Shown: piece by piece, positions 24,837-33,855 of the stretch
How positions within the stretch are numbered: the first letter of the stretch is position 1
Layout: the number at the start of each line of letters is the position of its first letter
Assembly: GCA_021325365.1 (NCBI GenBank)
Contig: JAJPHF010000117.1
Coordinates: 1-64,000, forward strand
Reading direction: 5' to 3'
From: Pseudomonadota bacterium
GTDB taxonomy: Bacteria; Chloroflexota; UBA6077; JAJPHF01
DNA length: 64,000 nucleotides
Made by a program: the position numbers and the translations under genes
Notes under the pieces: generated by a model
What the model was told of the DNA's origin: nothing
Databases searched by the model: none
The model's input: only the letters and a program-made list of their open reading frames with translations

Positions 24837-25823
24837 TTAGGTGTCGCGCACCCCCGGGGCGAACAGCGAGTCGACGGCCGGCGGCTGGCGGATCAGCCCC
24901 TCGTCGAGTAGCTCGTCGATCACCGCCTGCACCATGCCGCGGTTCGTCGCCAGGCCAGGCGGGAAGGGGTCGGCCCCGAACTCGGCCGCCGCGTCGGCGA
25001 AGGTCAGCTCGGGAAACAGGAAGTACGCCTCGGCGGCCTGGCGCGCGCGCTCGTAGGCGACCTGCTTCGAGCGCTCGAACGTATCGTAGAGCTTCCTCGG
25101 CAGCGCGGGATCGTGCTCTAGCAGGCGCTCTTGCATCAGCAGGATGTGGTTGACGGGCGTCATCCCCGTCTTGGCGTAGAAGTCGCGGAAGGTCTGCCGG
25201 CCGATCTCCAGCGGCAGCAGGCGCACGTTCGGCCCCGCCGTGACCGCCGCGGCGTGCGAGTCGCCGTAGGCGCCGTCGATCTCCCCGCGCTGGAGCAGGT
25301 CGTTCAGGCTCTCGCCCGCCTGCAGCCGCCGCAGCTCGATGCCGGGCGCCAGGTTGTCCGTCGTCCCCTCGCCGTGCGTGTGCTCCGCCGTGCGGCCGTT
25401 CACCCACGCGATGTCCTGCGGCCGGATGCCGTACAGCTCGCGCAGCACGATGCGCATCCACACGCCAGCGGTCATCTGGTAGTCGGGGATGCCGATCCGC
25501 TTGCCCCCAAGGTCGGCGAAGGTGCGGATGCCCGAGTCGGCGTGGACGTAGAACTCCAGCCACATCGCCGCTTTGAGCAGAAAGGTGGGGATGGCGAGCC
25601 AGCGGAGGTGCGTGCGCTCGCCCTGGGCGATCTTGTCCTTCGTGATGAGGTAGTTCGAGATGGAGAACTCGAACACGTCGCAGGCGTTCTCCTGCAGGTG
25701 CCACTGGTGAAGCTGCGCCGCGTGGCCGACGTGCCAGTCCATCTCGTAGCCGTCCAGCGGCACCGTGCCGTCGACGAGCGGCTGGATGCGGGGGTTCTGG
25801 TGGAACGCGAGCTTGAGCTGCAT
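24837..25823 (-). CDS. Periplasmic-binding-fold protein (dihydroxyphthalate decarboxylase-like)
   Basis: A 328-residue PBP2-fold protein starting MQLKLAFHQNPRIQPLVDG. It contains DVFEFSISNYLITK, WLEFYVHADSGIRTFADLGG and KRIGIPDYQMTAGVWMRIVL. This pattern is shared by 4,5-dihydroxyphthalate decarboxylase-like and NMT1-type proteins. It has no signal peptide or lipobox, so it is either cytosolic or an enzyme rather than a transporter part, and no permease or ATPase gene is near. GAGGA precedes the ATG. It lies 7 bp after the isochorismatase-like gene and is surely cotranscribed. Confidence 0.75.
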   Translation of the reverse strand: MQLKLAFHQNPRIQPLVDGTVPLDGYEMDWHVGHAAQLHQWHLQENACDVFEFSISNYLITKDKIAQGERTHLRWLAIPTFLLKAAMWLEFYVHADSGIRTFADLGGKRIGIPDYQMTAGVWMRIVLRELYGIRPQDIAWVNGRTAEHTHGEGTTDNLAPGIELRRLQAGESLNDLLQRGEIDGAYGDSHAAAVTAGPNVRLLPLEIGRQTFRDFYAKTGMTPVNHILLMQERLLEHDPALPRKLYDTFERSKQVAYERARQAAEAYFLFPELTFADAAAEFGADPFPPGLATNRGMVQAVIDELLDEGLIRQPPAVDSLFAPGVRDT

Positions 25824-25830
25824 GGTGTCC

Positions 25831-26463
25831 TCACTCGAGCTGCGCGCGCAGCTCGACGAGCGCCTCGGCGGCGGTGAGCAGGCGCGCAAACCACTGCGCC
25901 CAGGTGCTGAACACGACCCGCTCGACGTCGGCCTCGGCCACCCGGCCCCAGCCGCGGTCAGGAATCGGGCGCACGGCGCAGCAGTCGCGCAGCGCCGCCA
26001 CATAGTAGCCCCGGTTGGACGCCTCGCGCACGGTCGTGTCGCAGCCGTACTGCAAGGTCGTGCCCGACACCATCACGATGTCGCGGCCGCGCTCGCGCAG
26101 GTAGGCGTCGACCGGCGTGTCCTGCCAGAGCCCGGAGATCGGCCACAGGCCGTTCGCCACGAACGGCTTCTCGAACACGAGATCGCCCGGCCCGGCGCCC
26201 AGCGCGTCCGCCGCGCGCCAGAGCGACGCGGCCAGCCGCTCGTCGCCGGGCCGCTGGATGCGCGTCTGGCCCTCGGGGATGAGCGCGAACACGGTGGGGA
26301 TGGCGTGGGCGCGGCAAAACGCCAGCAGTGGCCCCAGCCGCTCGACGGCGGCGGCCGCGGCGGGCGCGTAGGCCGGCGAGTCCGGCTCGACCATGCGCTG
26401 CTGCAGGTCGTTCACCAGCAGCGCGCAGCGCCCAGGCTCCAGGCGAAAATCGGGTACGGGCAT
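25831..26463 (-). CDS. Isochorismatase-like cysteine hydrolase
   Basis: A 210-residue hydrolase with the Asp-Lys-Cys triad of the family: ALLVNDLQQRM (Asp about 19), VFEKPFVAN (Lys about 100) and the nucleophile in TLQYGCDTTVREASNRGYYV (Cys about 141). Members cleave amide or vinyl-ether bonds (N-carbamoyl compounds, ureidoacrylate, nicotinamide). The exact substrate is unknown. First gene of a two-gene unit with the PBP-like protein. Confidence 0.85.
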   Translation of the reverse strand: MPVPDFRLEPGRCALLVNDLQQRMVEPDSPAYAPAAAAAVERLGPLLAFCRAHAIPTVFALIPEGQTRIQRPGDERLAASLWRAADALGAGPGDLVFEKPFVANGLWPISGLWQDTPVDAYLRERGRDIVMVSGTTLQYGCDTTVREASNRGYYVAALRDCCAVRPIPDRGWGRVAEADVERVVFSTWAQWFARLLTAAEALVELRAQLE

Positions 26464-26657
26464 GGTTCCACTCCTGGGCCGCGCTGGCTATCTGCCATTG
26501 CCAAGCGTGCCCGGCCCCCGCCATTGGGCGGCGACGCGCCGTCCCGACGTATCAGACTGGCGTCTGCACCGCGCGGTCGGGAAGCATGCTCGGCTGGCAC
26601 GGGCGCCGGGCTGCCGTCAAGCGTGTCCGACCGCCGACGCCGGCCGGCGCGGTGGCA

Positions 26658-26676
26658 GGGGCGCCGCCATTGTAGC
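26658..26676 (-). promoter_or_regulatory. TACAAT-box repeat 1
   Basis: Minus strand GCTACAATGGCGGCGCCCC, identical to 30497-30515. TACAAT could be a -10 box. Here it lies about 200 bp before the isochorismatase-like gene, so its role is uncertain. Confidence 0.35.
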
Positions 26677-26716
26677 AGTGCGGCCGTGGCAGCACCATCC
26701 CTGGTGGCGGGCTTGG

Positions 26717-27400
26717 TCAGAAGTCGAAACCTAGCTCCTGGGAAAATCCGGCGGCACCGGCGCGGGTGAGGAGCACCGTGCGCTCGCCCGGCTGGCGCAC
26801 CAGCCAGCCCCGCTCCACCAAGCGGTCCAGCAGCGCCGCGCCCAAGGCGCCCGCGAGGTGAGGCCGCCGCTCGGTCCAGTCGAGGCAGCGGCGGGCGAAC
26901 GACCGCCGCGCGCGGCGCGCTGCCGCCACGTCGACGCCAAAGGCGGTGAGCCAGGCGCCGCCCCGCTCCGTGGCCAGGTGCTCGATGCCCGCTTCTTGCA
27001 CGATCTCCCGCTCGAGCAAGGCATCGCGAATGGCGACGGCGAGTTTCCCCGCGAGATGATCGTAGCAGGTGCGGGCGAAGCGGAGGCCTTCCGGTAGCGA
27101 GTGGCAGGGCGGCACGGCGCGCTCCGGCGACGCGCTGAGCCCGCCCAGCTCTTCCAGCACGCGGGCGACCTCGACGCCCGCCAGACGGTAGTAGCGGTGG
27201 CGACCCTGCACCTCGACGGCGAGCAGGCCGCCTTCCACGAGCTTGGCAAGATGGACGCTGGCCGTGGGTGGCGTGATGTGCGCCCGCACGGCCAGTTCCG
27301 TCGAGGTCAGGGCGTGGCCGCCCAACAGCTCCGCGAGCATGGCGGCCCGGGTCCGCTCGCCGATCAGGCCGGCGGTGGTGGCGATGGTTTCCGTACTCAT
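26717..27400 (-). CDS. ArsR-type winged-helix regulator with C-terminal domain
   Basis: A 227-residue regulator. The winged helix spans about 8-85: LIGERTRAAMLAELLGGHAL, TSTELAVRAHITPPTASVHL (recognition helix) and GRHRYYRLAG (wing). A C-terminal helical domain with CHSLPEGLRFARTCYDHLAG follows; it contains a conserved Cys/His pair and is found in a subgroup of ArsR-like repressors. Divergent from the maleylpyruvate-isomerase-fold gene, with a palindromic operator between them, so it probably represses both. Confidence 0.85.
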   Translation of the reverse strand: MSTETIATTAGLIGERTRAAMLAELLGGHALTSTELAVRAHITPPTASVHLAKLVEGGLLAVEVQGRHRYYRLAGVEVARVLEELGGLSASPERAVPPCHSLPEGLRFARTCYDHLAGKLAVAIRDALLEREIVQEAGIEHLATERGGAWLTAFGVDVAAARRARRSFARRCLDWTERRPHLAGALGAALLDRLVERGWLVRQPGERTVLLTRAGAAGFSQELGFDF

Positions 27401-27430
27401 GGACTCATGATACGGCGGGTGAAACCGTGT

Positions 27431-27452
27431 CACTTCGCCCGGCAGCGAAGTG
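27431..27452. promoter_or_regulatory. Palindromic operator in divergent promoter
   Basis: CACTTCGC and GCGAAGTG are perfect 8-bp arms around CCGGCA, 31 bp from the regulator start. Spacing and symmetry fit a dimeric ArsR-type repressor. Confidence 0.6.
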
Positions 27453-27491
27453 TCCGCAGCCGGGCCGCGCTCACACTCCTGTAGACAGGCC

Positions 27492-27536
27492 GGCGCGACC
27501 ACCGGCCCGGCCAGTGGCCGGGCCGGTGGTCGCGCC
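27492..27536. repeat. Perfect 21-bp-stem hairpin in 5' leader
   Basis: Arms 27492-27512 and 27516-27536 are exact complements around AGT (arm core GACCACCGGCCCGGCC). It ends 26 bp before the start of the 27563 gene and could block or pause transcription. Confidence 0.65.
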
Positions 27537-27562
27537 CAACGGCCATCAACGGAGGTGGAGCG

Positions 27563-28324
27563 ATGACGACGGGAGAGCAGCGCGAGATGCAGGCGTTCGC
27601 CGAGGCGATCGCCGCCTGCCCGCCTGATGGGCTGACCGGCTGCCGCGAATGGACGGTCCACGACGTAGCGGCCCACCTCGCGGGCAACGCGGCGGAGATC
27701 GCGCGCACTGTCGAGGCCTACGCGGCCCGGCGTCCGGTGCCCGAGACGCGCGGCTTCGACGAGCGGGAGGCGCCGTTCCGCGCGCTGGAGCACCGCGCGC
27801 TCCTGTCCCGGATCGTGAGCGAGACGGAGCGGATGGACGACCTGCTCGCCCAGGTGCTGGCGCGGGAGCCGGAGGCGACCGTCCCCTGGACGGGGCGGAT
27901 CATGCGCGTGGCGAGCTTCGGCACCCACATGCGCAACGAGTTCGCTCTGCACCGCTGGGACCTGGTAGGCGACGACGAGGTTAGCCGCCCCCTGCTCGCG
28001 CAGCCGGAGCTGACCGAGCATTCCGTCAAGGTGCTGGGACATATTCTGCCCCGACGCGGTATGGACGCGGCGGGCGCGCCGCCGGACGGGTTCGCCGTCT
28101 GCTTGCAGAGCCCCGAGGCGCCGGACGTGCTCCTCGCGATGCAGGAAGGCCAAGCCAGGTTGGCGCTAACCGGCGGTCACGAGCGCGGCCCCGTGCTGCG
28201 CGGCGACGCTGCCGCCCGGCTCTTGTTCATGTGGGGACGGCGGCCCGCCGATGGCACCCGGCTGCGCGCGGAGATGGCCGACGCCGATTTTGCCTGGCTC
28301 GCTCGCCTCTGCGCGGGCTACTAA
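27563..28324 (+). CDS. Maleylpyruvate isomerase/DinB-fold protein
   Basis: A 253-residue four-helix-bundle protein of the mycothiol-dependent maleylpyruvate isomerase type: an N-terminal metal site in REWTVHDVAAHLAGNAAEI and a C-terminal SCP2-like half near the GMDAAGAPPDGFAVCLQSPE region. Family members act in thiol-dependent detoxification. GGAGGTGG stands 6 bp before the ATG. Likely regulated by the divergent ArsR-type protein. Confidence 0.75.
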   Translation: MTTGEQREMQAFAEAIAACPPDGLTGCREWTVHDVAAHLAGNAAEIARTVEAYAARRPVPETRGFDEREAPFRALEHRALLSRIVSETERMDDLLAQVLAREPEATVPWTGRIMRVASFGTHMRNEFALHRWDLVGDDEVSRPLLAQPELTEHSVKVLGHILPRRGMDAAGAPPDGFAVCLQSPEAPDVLLAMQEGQARLALTGGHERGPVLRGDAAARLLFMWGRRPADGTRLRAEMADADFAWLARLCAGY

Positions 28325-28386
28325 GCCGGTTCACCGGGGCTGTTCGGGCCAATCTCCGACCGCAATTCTGGTCATGGCGTAGTTGG

Positions 28387-29373
28387 TTACGGAAGGTACC
28401 CGCGCTGGCGCCAGTAGCGCTCGGCGGCGGGGTGGAGCGGCACGTCGAGCGGATTCGCGGGCCGGTCCTGGCACATCGTGTCCAGCGGCAGCGGGCCCTG
28501 CCCCTGCCAGGGGATGCGGTCGCGCCGCTCGTCGAGCGCGTCGCAGAACGCCGTCACGAAGGCGTCGGGCGCGTCGGCGCGGCAGAACACGGGCCAGCCG
28601 CTGAAGTCGGGCATCGGCAGGTCGGCCGGCAGCTTGGGGTACCTGGCCCGCGGCATGACGCTGAAGCGCCAGCCCATGTCCTCGAGCTGGCGGCGAATCG
28701 GCTCGTCCACGGTCAGCAAGCGCATGCCCAGGTCGAGCGCCGGGTTGACCCAGACGCCCACCGCCTCGTCGAAGATGGCGTCGACCTCGCCGCGCGCCAC
28801 CGCGCCGATGCGGCCGTCCACGTTCGGCAGCCCGGGATCGTACCTCACCTCACCCCCCCACGCCCGCAGGTCGTCCAACGAGAAGCCGGCGGCTTGCAGC
28901 ACGAGGTCGAGCATGAAGTGCACCGAGTGGTCGGGCTGGCCGCGCAGCGACACGCGCAGCGGGTACCGCCGCTCGCGGACCTCGGCGAGCGACGTGAGGC
29001 CCGTCTGCGCCGTCACGCCGAAGGCGAACTGGTCGTAGGAGGGGATGTTCGTGATGACGCGCACCGGCTGCGGCTCCTTGTAGGGGCCGGTGCCGCGGTA
29101 GGCGAGGGTGAGCGGCTCGGCGGGGTTCACGATAGCCACGTCGGCCTCGCCGCGCACCACGGCGTCGACGCCGTTGGGCGTGTCGCTGGCGAACAGCGTG
29201 TAGGCCCAATCGGCGGCGCCCTGCTGGCGGAGCTGGACGGTCGTCTGTTTCTCCTCCCAGTCGCGGCGGCTGACCAGCTCCGACGCGACCTCCAGCATCA
29301 GCTTGGAGCGCGTGGTGACGGGCTCGGCGCGCAGGCGCCGCCCCTTCGCGTCGAATCCGGGCTCTGCTTCCAT
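28387..29373 (-). CDS. TAXI-type substrate-binding-fold protein
   Basis: A 328-residue protein of the TAXI (TRAP-associated extracytoplasmic immunogenic) solute-receptor family: VNPAEPLTLAYRGTGPYKEP, AQTGLTSLAEVRERRYPLRV, DLVLQAAGFSLDDLRAWGG and VARGEVDAIFDEAVGVWV. It lacks a signal peptide and no TRAP membrane subunits are present, so secretion is doubtful. AAAGGAG precedes the ATG at 29373; 13 bp separate it from the upstream solute-binding gene. Confidence 0.75.
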   Translation of the reverse strand: MEAEPGFDAKGRRLRAEPVTTRSKLMLEVASELVSRRDWEEKQTTVQLRQQGAADWAYTLFASDTPNGVDAVVRGEADVAIVNPAEPLTLAYRGTGPYKEPQPVRVITNIPSYDQFAFGVTAQTGLTSLAEVRERRYPLRVSLRGQPDHSVHFMLDLVLQAAGFSLDDLRAWGGEVRYDPGLPNVDGRIGAVARGEVDAIFDEAVGVWVNPALDLGMRLLTVDEPIRRQLEDMGWRFSVMPRARYPKLPADLPMPDFSGWPVFCRADAPDAFVTAFCDALDERRDRIPWQGQGPLPLDTMCQDRPANPLDVPLHPAAERYWRQRGYLP

Positions 29374-29386
29374 TCGAGGGCTCCTT

Positions 29387-30463
29387 TCATGGCGCGACCA
29401 GGCCGAGGGTGCGCTGGACTTCGAGCAGCAAGTCGCCGGCCACCATGTCGGCGACAGGGCGGTCCCAGGTGAGCGTCGGGTCTTTCTCGCGCTCGATCTC
29501 CACGCCGCGCCGGAGCGTCGCCTCGCTGAACGAGCCGTCGGCGCTGAAGCTGTCGATCGCCTCGTCATAGGCGGCCAGCGCGACGTCGGGCGACAGGTCC
29601 AGCCACGCCGCGGCGACGCGCGCCGCCCCCGCGCGGTCGGCGTGCAGGTAGCGCAGCGCCTCCAGGTAGCCGGCGGCGAACGCCGCCACGCCGGCGGGGT
29701 CGTTCGCCACGCGCTCGGCTGTGGTCGCGGTCGCGGTGAGCGCCAGGTCGGGCAGCAGCGCCGCCGCGCGCCCCACGACGTGGTAGCCGCGCCGCTCCAG
29801 CTCGGTGGACTGCGGCGGCTGCAAGCCGATGGCGTCGAGCTGGCCCGCTTCCAGCGCGGCCACGCCGCCCTGCCCCGCCGGATAGAGGTTCGCGTCGCGG
29901 TCGGGGTCCAGTCCGTTGGCGCGCAGGATCGTGCGGACGATGAAGTCCTCGACCCCGCCGGGCGAGCTAGTGCCGATATTCTTGCCCCGCAGGTCGGCGA
30001 GCGTCGGGTACTCGGGGCGCGCGATCAGCACGTGCATCGGCCGGTCGACGAGCGCTGCGACGAAGCGGACGGGGATGCCGTGCATGTTCGAGTTGATGAC
30101 GCGGCTGAAGCTGGCAAGGTAGTCGAACTGGCCCGCCAGCAGGCCCGCGAGCCCGGCGTTCGCGTCGATCCGGTGGAGCGTGGCGTCGAGCCCGTGGCGC
30201 GCGAAGAAGCCCTCCGTGACGGCGATGCGCAGCGGCAGGAACTGCAGGCCCTCGGACGTGATCGAGATGTGGATCGGGCGCGGCGCCACGGCGAACGGCG
30301 GTGCCGGCTCGGGCCGGCTCGACGGCGCCGCCGCCGGCCCAGCCGCCCCGGCGGCCCTGGCCGCGGTCGCCGTGAGCGCAGCGCCTGCGGGGGCAGCGGT
30401 CGGCGCGGCGGCGCAGGCGGCGCTCCACACGGCTACGAGGAGGACGAGGCCCGCGCGTACCAT
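29387..30463 (-). CDS. NMT1/SsuA-type ABC substrate-binding lipoprotein
   Basis: A 358-residue receptor with an N-terminal signal and lipobox (GLVLLVAVWSAAC), then an Ala/Pro linker and an NMT1/THI5-like domain: FLPLRIAVTEGFFARHGLDA, DYLASFSRVINSNMHGIP, RGKNIGTSSPGGVEDF and GQLDAIGLQPP. It would bind a small organic solute outside the membrane. No cognate permease or ATPase lies in the cluster. It sits between the VOC and TAXI genes in a four-gene minus-strand operon. Confidence 0.8.
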   Translation of the reverse strand: MVRAGLVLLVAVWSAACAAAPTAAPAGAALTATAARAAGAAGPAAAPSSRPEPAPPFAVAPRPIHISITSEGLQFLPLRIAVTEGFFARHGLDATLHRIDANAGLAGLLAGQFDYLASFSRVINSNMHGIPVRFVAALVDRPMHVLIARPEYPTLADLRGKNIGTSSPGGVEDFIVRTILRANGLDPDRDANLYPAGQGGVAALEAGQLDAIGLQPPQSTELERRGYHVVGRAAALLPDLALTATATTAERVANDPAGVAAFAAGYLEALRYLHADRAGAARVAAAWLDLSPDVALAAYDEAIDSFSADGSFSEATLRRGVEIEREKDPTLTWDRPVADMVAGDLLLEVQRTLGLVAP

Positions 30464-30496
30464 GGCGCCATCCCATGCCGACGATTCGCCGTGCTC

Positions 30497-30515
30497 GGGG
30501 CGCCGCCATTGTAGC
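30497..30515 (-). promoter_or_regulatory. TACAAT-box repeat 2
   Basis: Same 19 bp as 26658-26676. TACAAT (30513-30508) lies 45 bp before the lipoprotein start, with TTGGGC 19 bp upstream as a weak -35. Confidence 0.4.
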
Positions 30516-30604
30516 GCAGCGCGCCGGTCGCCGCCCAACCGCGGCGTGTTGCCGGCAGCTCCTGAGCGCCTCTCGGCCAGTCTCTAGGCAGACCGCCTGC
30601 GCTC

Positions 30605-31042
30605 CTACGCCTCCGGCAGGGTCGGGCTGTACAGCTCCAGGCGGTTGCCAGACGGGTCGAGGATGTAGAGCGACCGGCCGACGAAGACGCCGCGCCGCCG
30701 GATCTCCACGTCGCCCTGAAGCTCGTTCAGCGCCTCCTCCGGCACCACCGTCACGCCCCACTCGCGCATGTGCTGCGCCGCCCGGTCGAAGTCCTCGTCG
30801 CTGAGGCGGAGGGCGATGTGCGTGCGGTCCTCGCGCTGCCGGCGGACCTTGAGCCCCTCGGGCTGCAAGGTGAGCAGCAGGTCCATGTCGCCGAAGCGCA
30901 CGCAGTGGAAGTGGTCGCCGACGGGGCCGCGGTCCTCCATGCCGAGGATCTCCGTGTAGAAGCGCCGCGACTCCTCCAGGTCGTTCACCCGGATCGCCCA
31001 GTGTGCGAGCCCGGTGATCTTGACGCCACGCTGCTCGCTCAT
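30605..31042 (-). CDS. VOC-family (glyoxalase/ring-cleavage dioxygenase fold) protein
   Basis: A 145-residue vicinal-oxygen-chelate protein. The paired beta-alpha-beta modules start LAHWAIRVNDLEESRRFYTE and DRTHIALRLSDEDFDRAAQ, ending SLYILDPSGNRLELYSP. Metal ligands are His in LAHWAI, His in THIALR and Glu in LELY. It could be a lyase, isomerase or dioxygenase acting on the same substrate as the upstream amidohydrolase. GAGGAG lies 8 bp before the ATG. Confidence 0.85.
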   Translation of the reverse strand: MSEQRGVKITGLAHWAIRVNDLEESRRFYTEILGMEDRGPVGDHFHCVRFGDMDLLLTLQPEGLKVRRQREDRTHIALRLSDEDFDRAAQHMREWGVTVVPEEALNELQGDVEIRRRGVFVGRSLYILDPSGNRLELYSPTLPEA

Positions 31043-31081
31043 GCTTGTTCTCCTCGCGGTGTTCCATTCATCCAAGGAACG

Positions 31082-32160
31082 CTAGCTGCCGGCGGCAGCC
31101 GGCGTGGCGGCGCCGAGGCCGAAGAGGGCCTGGGCGTTGCGGTACAGGAGCTTCTCCTTCGTCTCGCGCGACAGGCGCGGGTGGTCGCGCAGCGCCTCCA
31201 GGCTCGCCGGGAACTCGTTGTCCCAGTGGGGAATGTCGGTGGCGTACAGGAAGTGGTCGGCGCCGACGTAGTCCACGGCCTCGGGCAGCAGCCCCTCGCC
31301 CGACTCGATGCTGACGTAGATGGGCACCTGGCGGAACAGCGCGCTCGGCCTCTGCGTCAGGTGCGGCATCTCCTCGGCGCCGCGCTTCTCCCAGTGCTCG
31401 TCGAGCCGGTCCAGGTAGTACGGCAGCCAGGTCGCGCCGTTCTCCAGGAAGGCCAGCCGCAGGTTGGGGAAGCGGACGGGCACGCCCTGGCAGAGCATGC
31501 TGGTAAATTGCAGCAAGATGCCCACGGTGAAGCCGTAGGCGTGGACCTCGGCGAAGGTGGCGAGCCGGTCGCCGCCGATGTCGGTCGACGGGCTGCGGCT
31601 GCCGTGGATGCACAGCGGCACGTTCAGCCGCTGCGCCTCGGCCCAGATCGGGTCGTAGCGCGGGTCGCCCAGGCCCGGCGCCGGGTGCAGCGCCGACAGC
31701 TCGAAGCTGATCAGCCCCAGCTCGGTCACGGCGTGGCGCAGCTCGGCGGCCGCGCGCTCCGGGTCTTGCAGCGGCAGCACGCCCACCGGCCGCAGGCGCG
31801 GCGACACGCTGGCGTACTCGCGCGCCACGCAGGTGTTGTAGGCGCGGGCCACGGCCACGGCGAAGTCCTTCTCGCGCAGCCGCGACAGGGTGGCGGCGCG
31901 GGTGGGGAACAGCACGGCCGTCTCGATGCCGTGCTCGTCCATAGCCGCAGCCAGGCCGCGGCTTCCTCCGCCGGGCTCATCTGCTGGAACGCGGCCTGCT
32001 GGGTGATCTTGCCGAACAGGTACATGTCCCAGGGCTGGTCGGCCGACGGGAACAGGCCGCCGGCGCGTCGGTCCCACGGGCTGGCGAGGTAGCGGAGCAC
32101 GTCGCTCTCGCGCTCGACCAGGTGGCCGTCGGCGTCGATGACGGGCAGATCGTGGGCCAT
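31082..32160 (-). pseudogene. Amidohydrolase-2 family hydrolase 3, one-base frameshift
   Basis: Two frames join into one Amidohydro_2 protein of about 359 residues. The N-terminal part from the ATG at 32160 (GAGGAGG upstream) reads LPVIDADGHLVERESDVLRY and runs to SPAEEAAAWL. After a shift near 31947-31952 the other frame continues AAMDEHGIETAVLFPTRAA, NVPLCIHGSRSPSTD, RLAFLENGATWLPYY and FLYATDIPHWD. Adding one G to CTGCGGCT would restore the frame. The metal-site residues are all present across the two halves. It heads the operon with VOC and the two receptors. Confidence 0.8.
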
Positions 32161-32426
32161 GGCGCACCTCCTCGTCCTGGTGTGCCCATTCTGCCACAAG
32201 CCGGCGGCGCGTGCAGCAGGGTAGCCGGCGGGCCGCGCGGTGTATACTCATCGCGGCCCGAGCGCCGCCGCGCTCGCCGGCGGCGTGGCCGGCCCACGCG
32301 GCCGCAGGCCCCCCGCTCGCTCGCGTCGCCACCCCGGTTGCCGCTGGCCCGGCCTCCCGAAGCTGACGAGCGGGCGTCGCGGCGGACGGCACGCTTCGAT
32401 ACCTTCGGCGACCTCGCGGAGAACGA

Positions 32427-33746
32427 GTGGCCACAGAGACGAGCGCGATGCCCAGCGCGCCGCCCCCCTCGGCGCCGGGCGCTCCGCCAGTCGGCGCGCC
32501 GGGCGGGCTGCGCTTCGCCGCTCTCCAACACCGCGACTTCCGCGTCTACTTCGTCGGCACCCTGCTCTCGATGATGGGCGACAACATCGAGCACGTGCTC
32601 AGCTACTGGGTGCTGTTCGAGCTGTTCCACTCCTCGGCCCTGGCCGGCTTCGCGGTCGTGAGTCACTGGCTGCCGTCGCTGCTGTTCTCCGTCCAGAGCG
32701 GCGCGCTGGCCGGCCGCGCGGACTGCCGCAAGCTCATCCAGGCCGCCCAGCTGATCTTCCTCAGCGTCTCGCTGTGCTGGGGCGTGCTCATCTACACCAA
32801 TAACCTGCAGCTCTGGGAGGCGCTCATCCTGCTCATGCTGCACGGGATCGCGGTGGTGCTGTGGGGGCCCGCCAGCCAGCTCATCCTGCACGACATGGTG
32901 GGGCGGCGGCACCTCCAGAGCGCCGTGCGCCTCGAGGCGACGGCGCGCCAGCTGGGCCTCCTGTTCGGCCCGGGCGTCGGTGGGGCCATGCTCGTGCTGC
33001 TCGGCCCCGGCATCGGGCTGTTCTGCAACGCGCTGATGTACCTGCCGCTGACCCTCTGGCTGCTGCGCGTGCCGTACACGGGGCACCGCGATGCCGACGC
33101 CGCCCGCGCCCGCCGGCCGAGCGTGGGGCTGGGCGACGCCTGGCGCGTCCTGCAAGCCATCTCGCGCGACCGCCCGCTGGTGGCGATGATCTCGCTTACG
33201 GGGCTCAGCTCGGTGCTGGTGGGCAACTCGTTCGGGGCGCTGATGCCAGGCTTTGCCCAGGATCTTGGCGCCGACCAGGCCGGCGCGGCGTACAGTGTGC
33301 TCCTGGGCGCCAACGCCGCCGGGGCGGTCGTCGGCGGCGTTCTGCTCGAGAGCCTCGGCTGGCTGCAAGCGCGGGCGCGCACGGCGATCCTCTGCGCCGC
33401 CCTCTGGTGCCTGGCCATCGCCGGCTTCGCGCTGACGAGCAGCTATCCGGTGGCGCTGGCGCTGCTGTTCCTCGCGGGCATCCTGAACCTGGCCTTCAGC
33501 GCCATCGCCCAGACGCTGGCCCAACTGCTGCCGCCCGCCGAGGAGCGGGGGCGCGTCGTGGGCCTGTTCAGCATGGCGCAGAGCGGCCTGAAAGTGGGCA
33601 GCGGCTTCACGGTGGGCATGCTGGGCAGCGCGATCGGGTTCCACGTCTCGCTGGCGCTGAGCGCGCTGGTGCTCCTCCTGCTGCTCGCGCGGCTCTGGCA
33701 GTACCTCGGGCGCTCGACGAGCGAGCAGGCCCGCCTCGCGGCATAA
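32427..33746 (+). CDS. MFS transporter (enterobactin-exporter-like)
   Basis: A 439-residue twelve-span major facilitator of the EntS/MFS_3 type. A Pro-rich N-terminus is followed by LQHRDFRVYFVGTLLSMMGD, the first-span signature. VLWGPASQLILHDMVGRRHL and GLFSMAQSGLKVGSGFTVG also match. It would export a small molecule or drug. The GTG at 32427 has GGAGA at the right distance; ATG 32448 is an alternative. Divergent from the amidohydrolase operon. Confidence 0.85.
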   Translation: MATETSAMPSAPPPSAPGAPPVGAPGGLRFAALQHRDFRVYFVGTLLSMMGDNIEHVLSYWVLFELFHSSALAGFAVVSHWLPSLLFSVQSGALAGRADCRKLIQAAQLIFLSVSLCWGVLIYTNNLQLWEALILLMLHGIAVVLWGPASQLILHDMVGRRHLQSAVRLEATARQLGLLFGPGVGGAMLVLLGPGIGLFCNALMYLPLTLWLLRVPYTGHRDADAARARRPSVGLGDAWRVLQAISRDRPLVAMISLTGLSSVLVGNSFGALMPGFAQDLGADQAGAAYSVLLGANAAGAVVGGVLLESLGWLQARARTAILCAALWCLAIAGFALTSSYPVALALLFLAGILNLAFSAIAQTLAQLLPPAEERGRVVGLFSMAQSGLKVGSGFTVGMLGSAIGFHVSLALSALVLLLLLARLWQYLGRSTSEQARLAA

Positions 33747-33855
33747 TGTAAAGAGAGCGGCCCGAGCGGGCGCCCGCCGCCCCCCACGCCGAGGGAGATG
33801 GCTGGCCCCGCCGGTCCCCGCCCGGGGCTGTGAGAGTCGGGGCGAGGTAGGAGCG

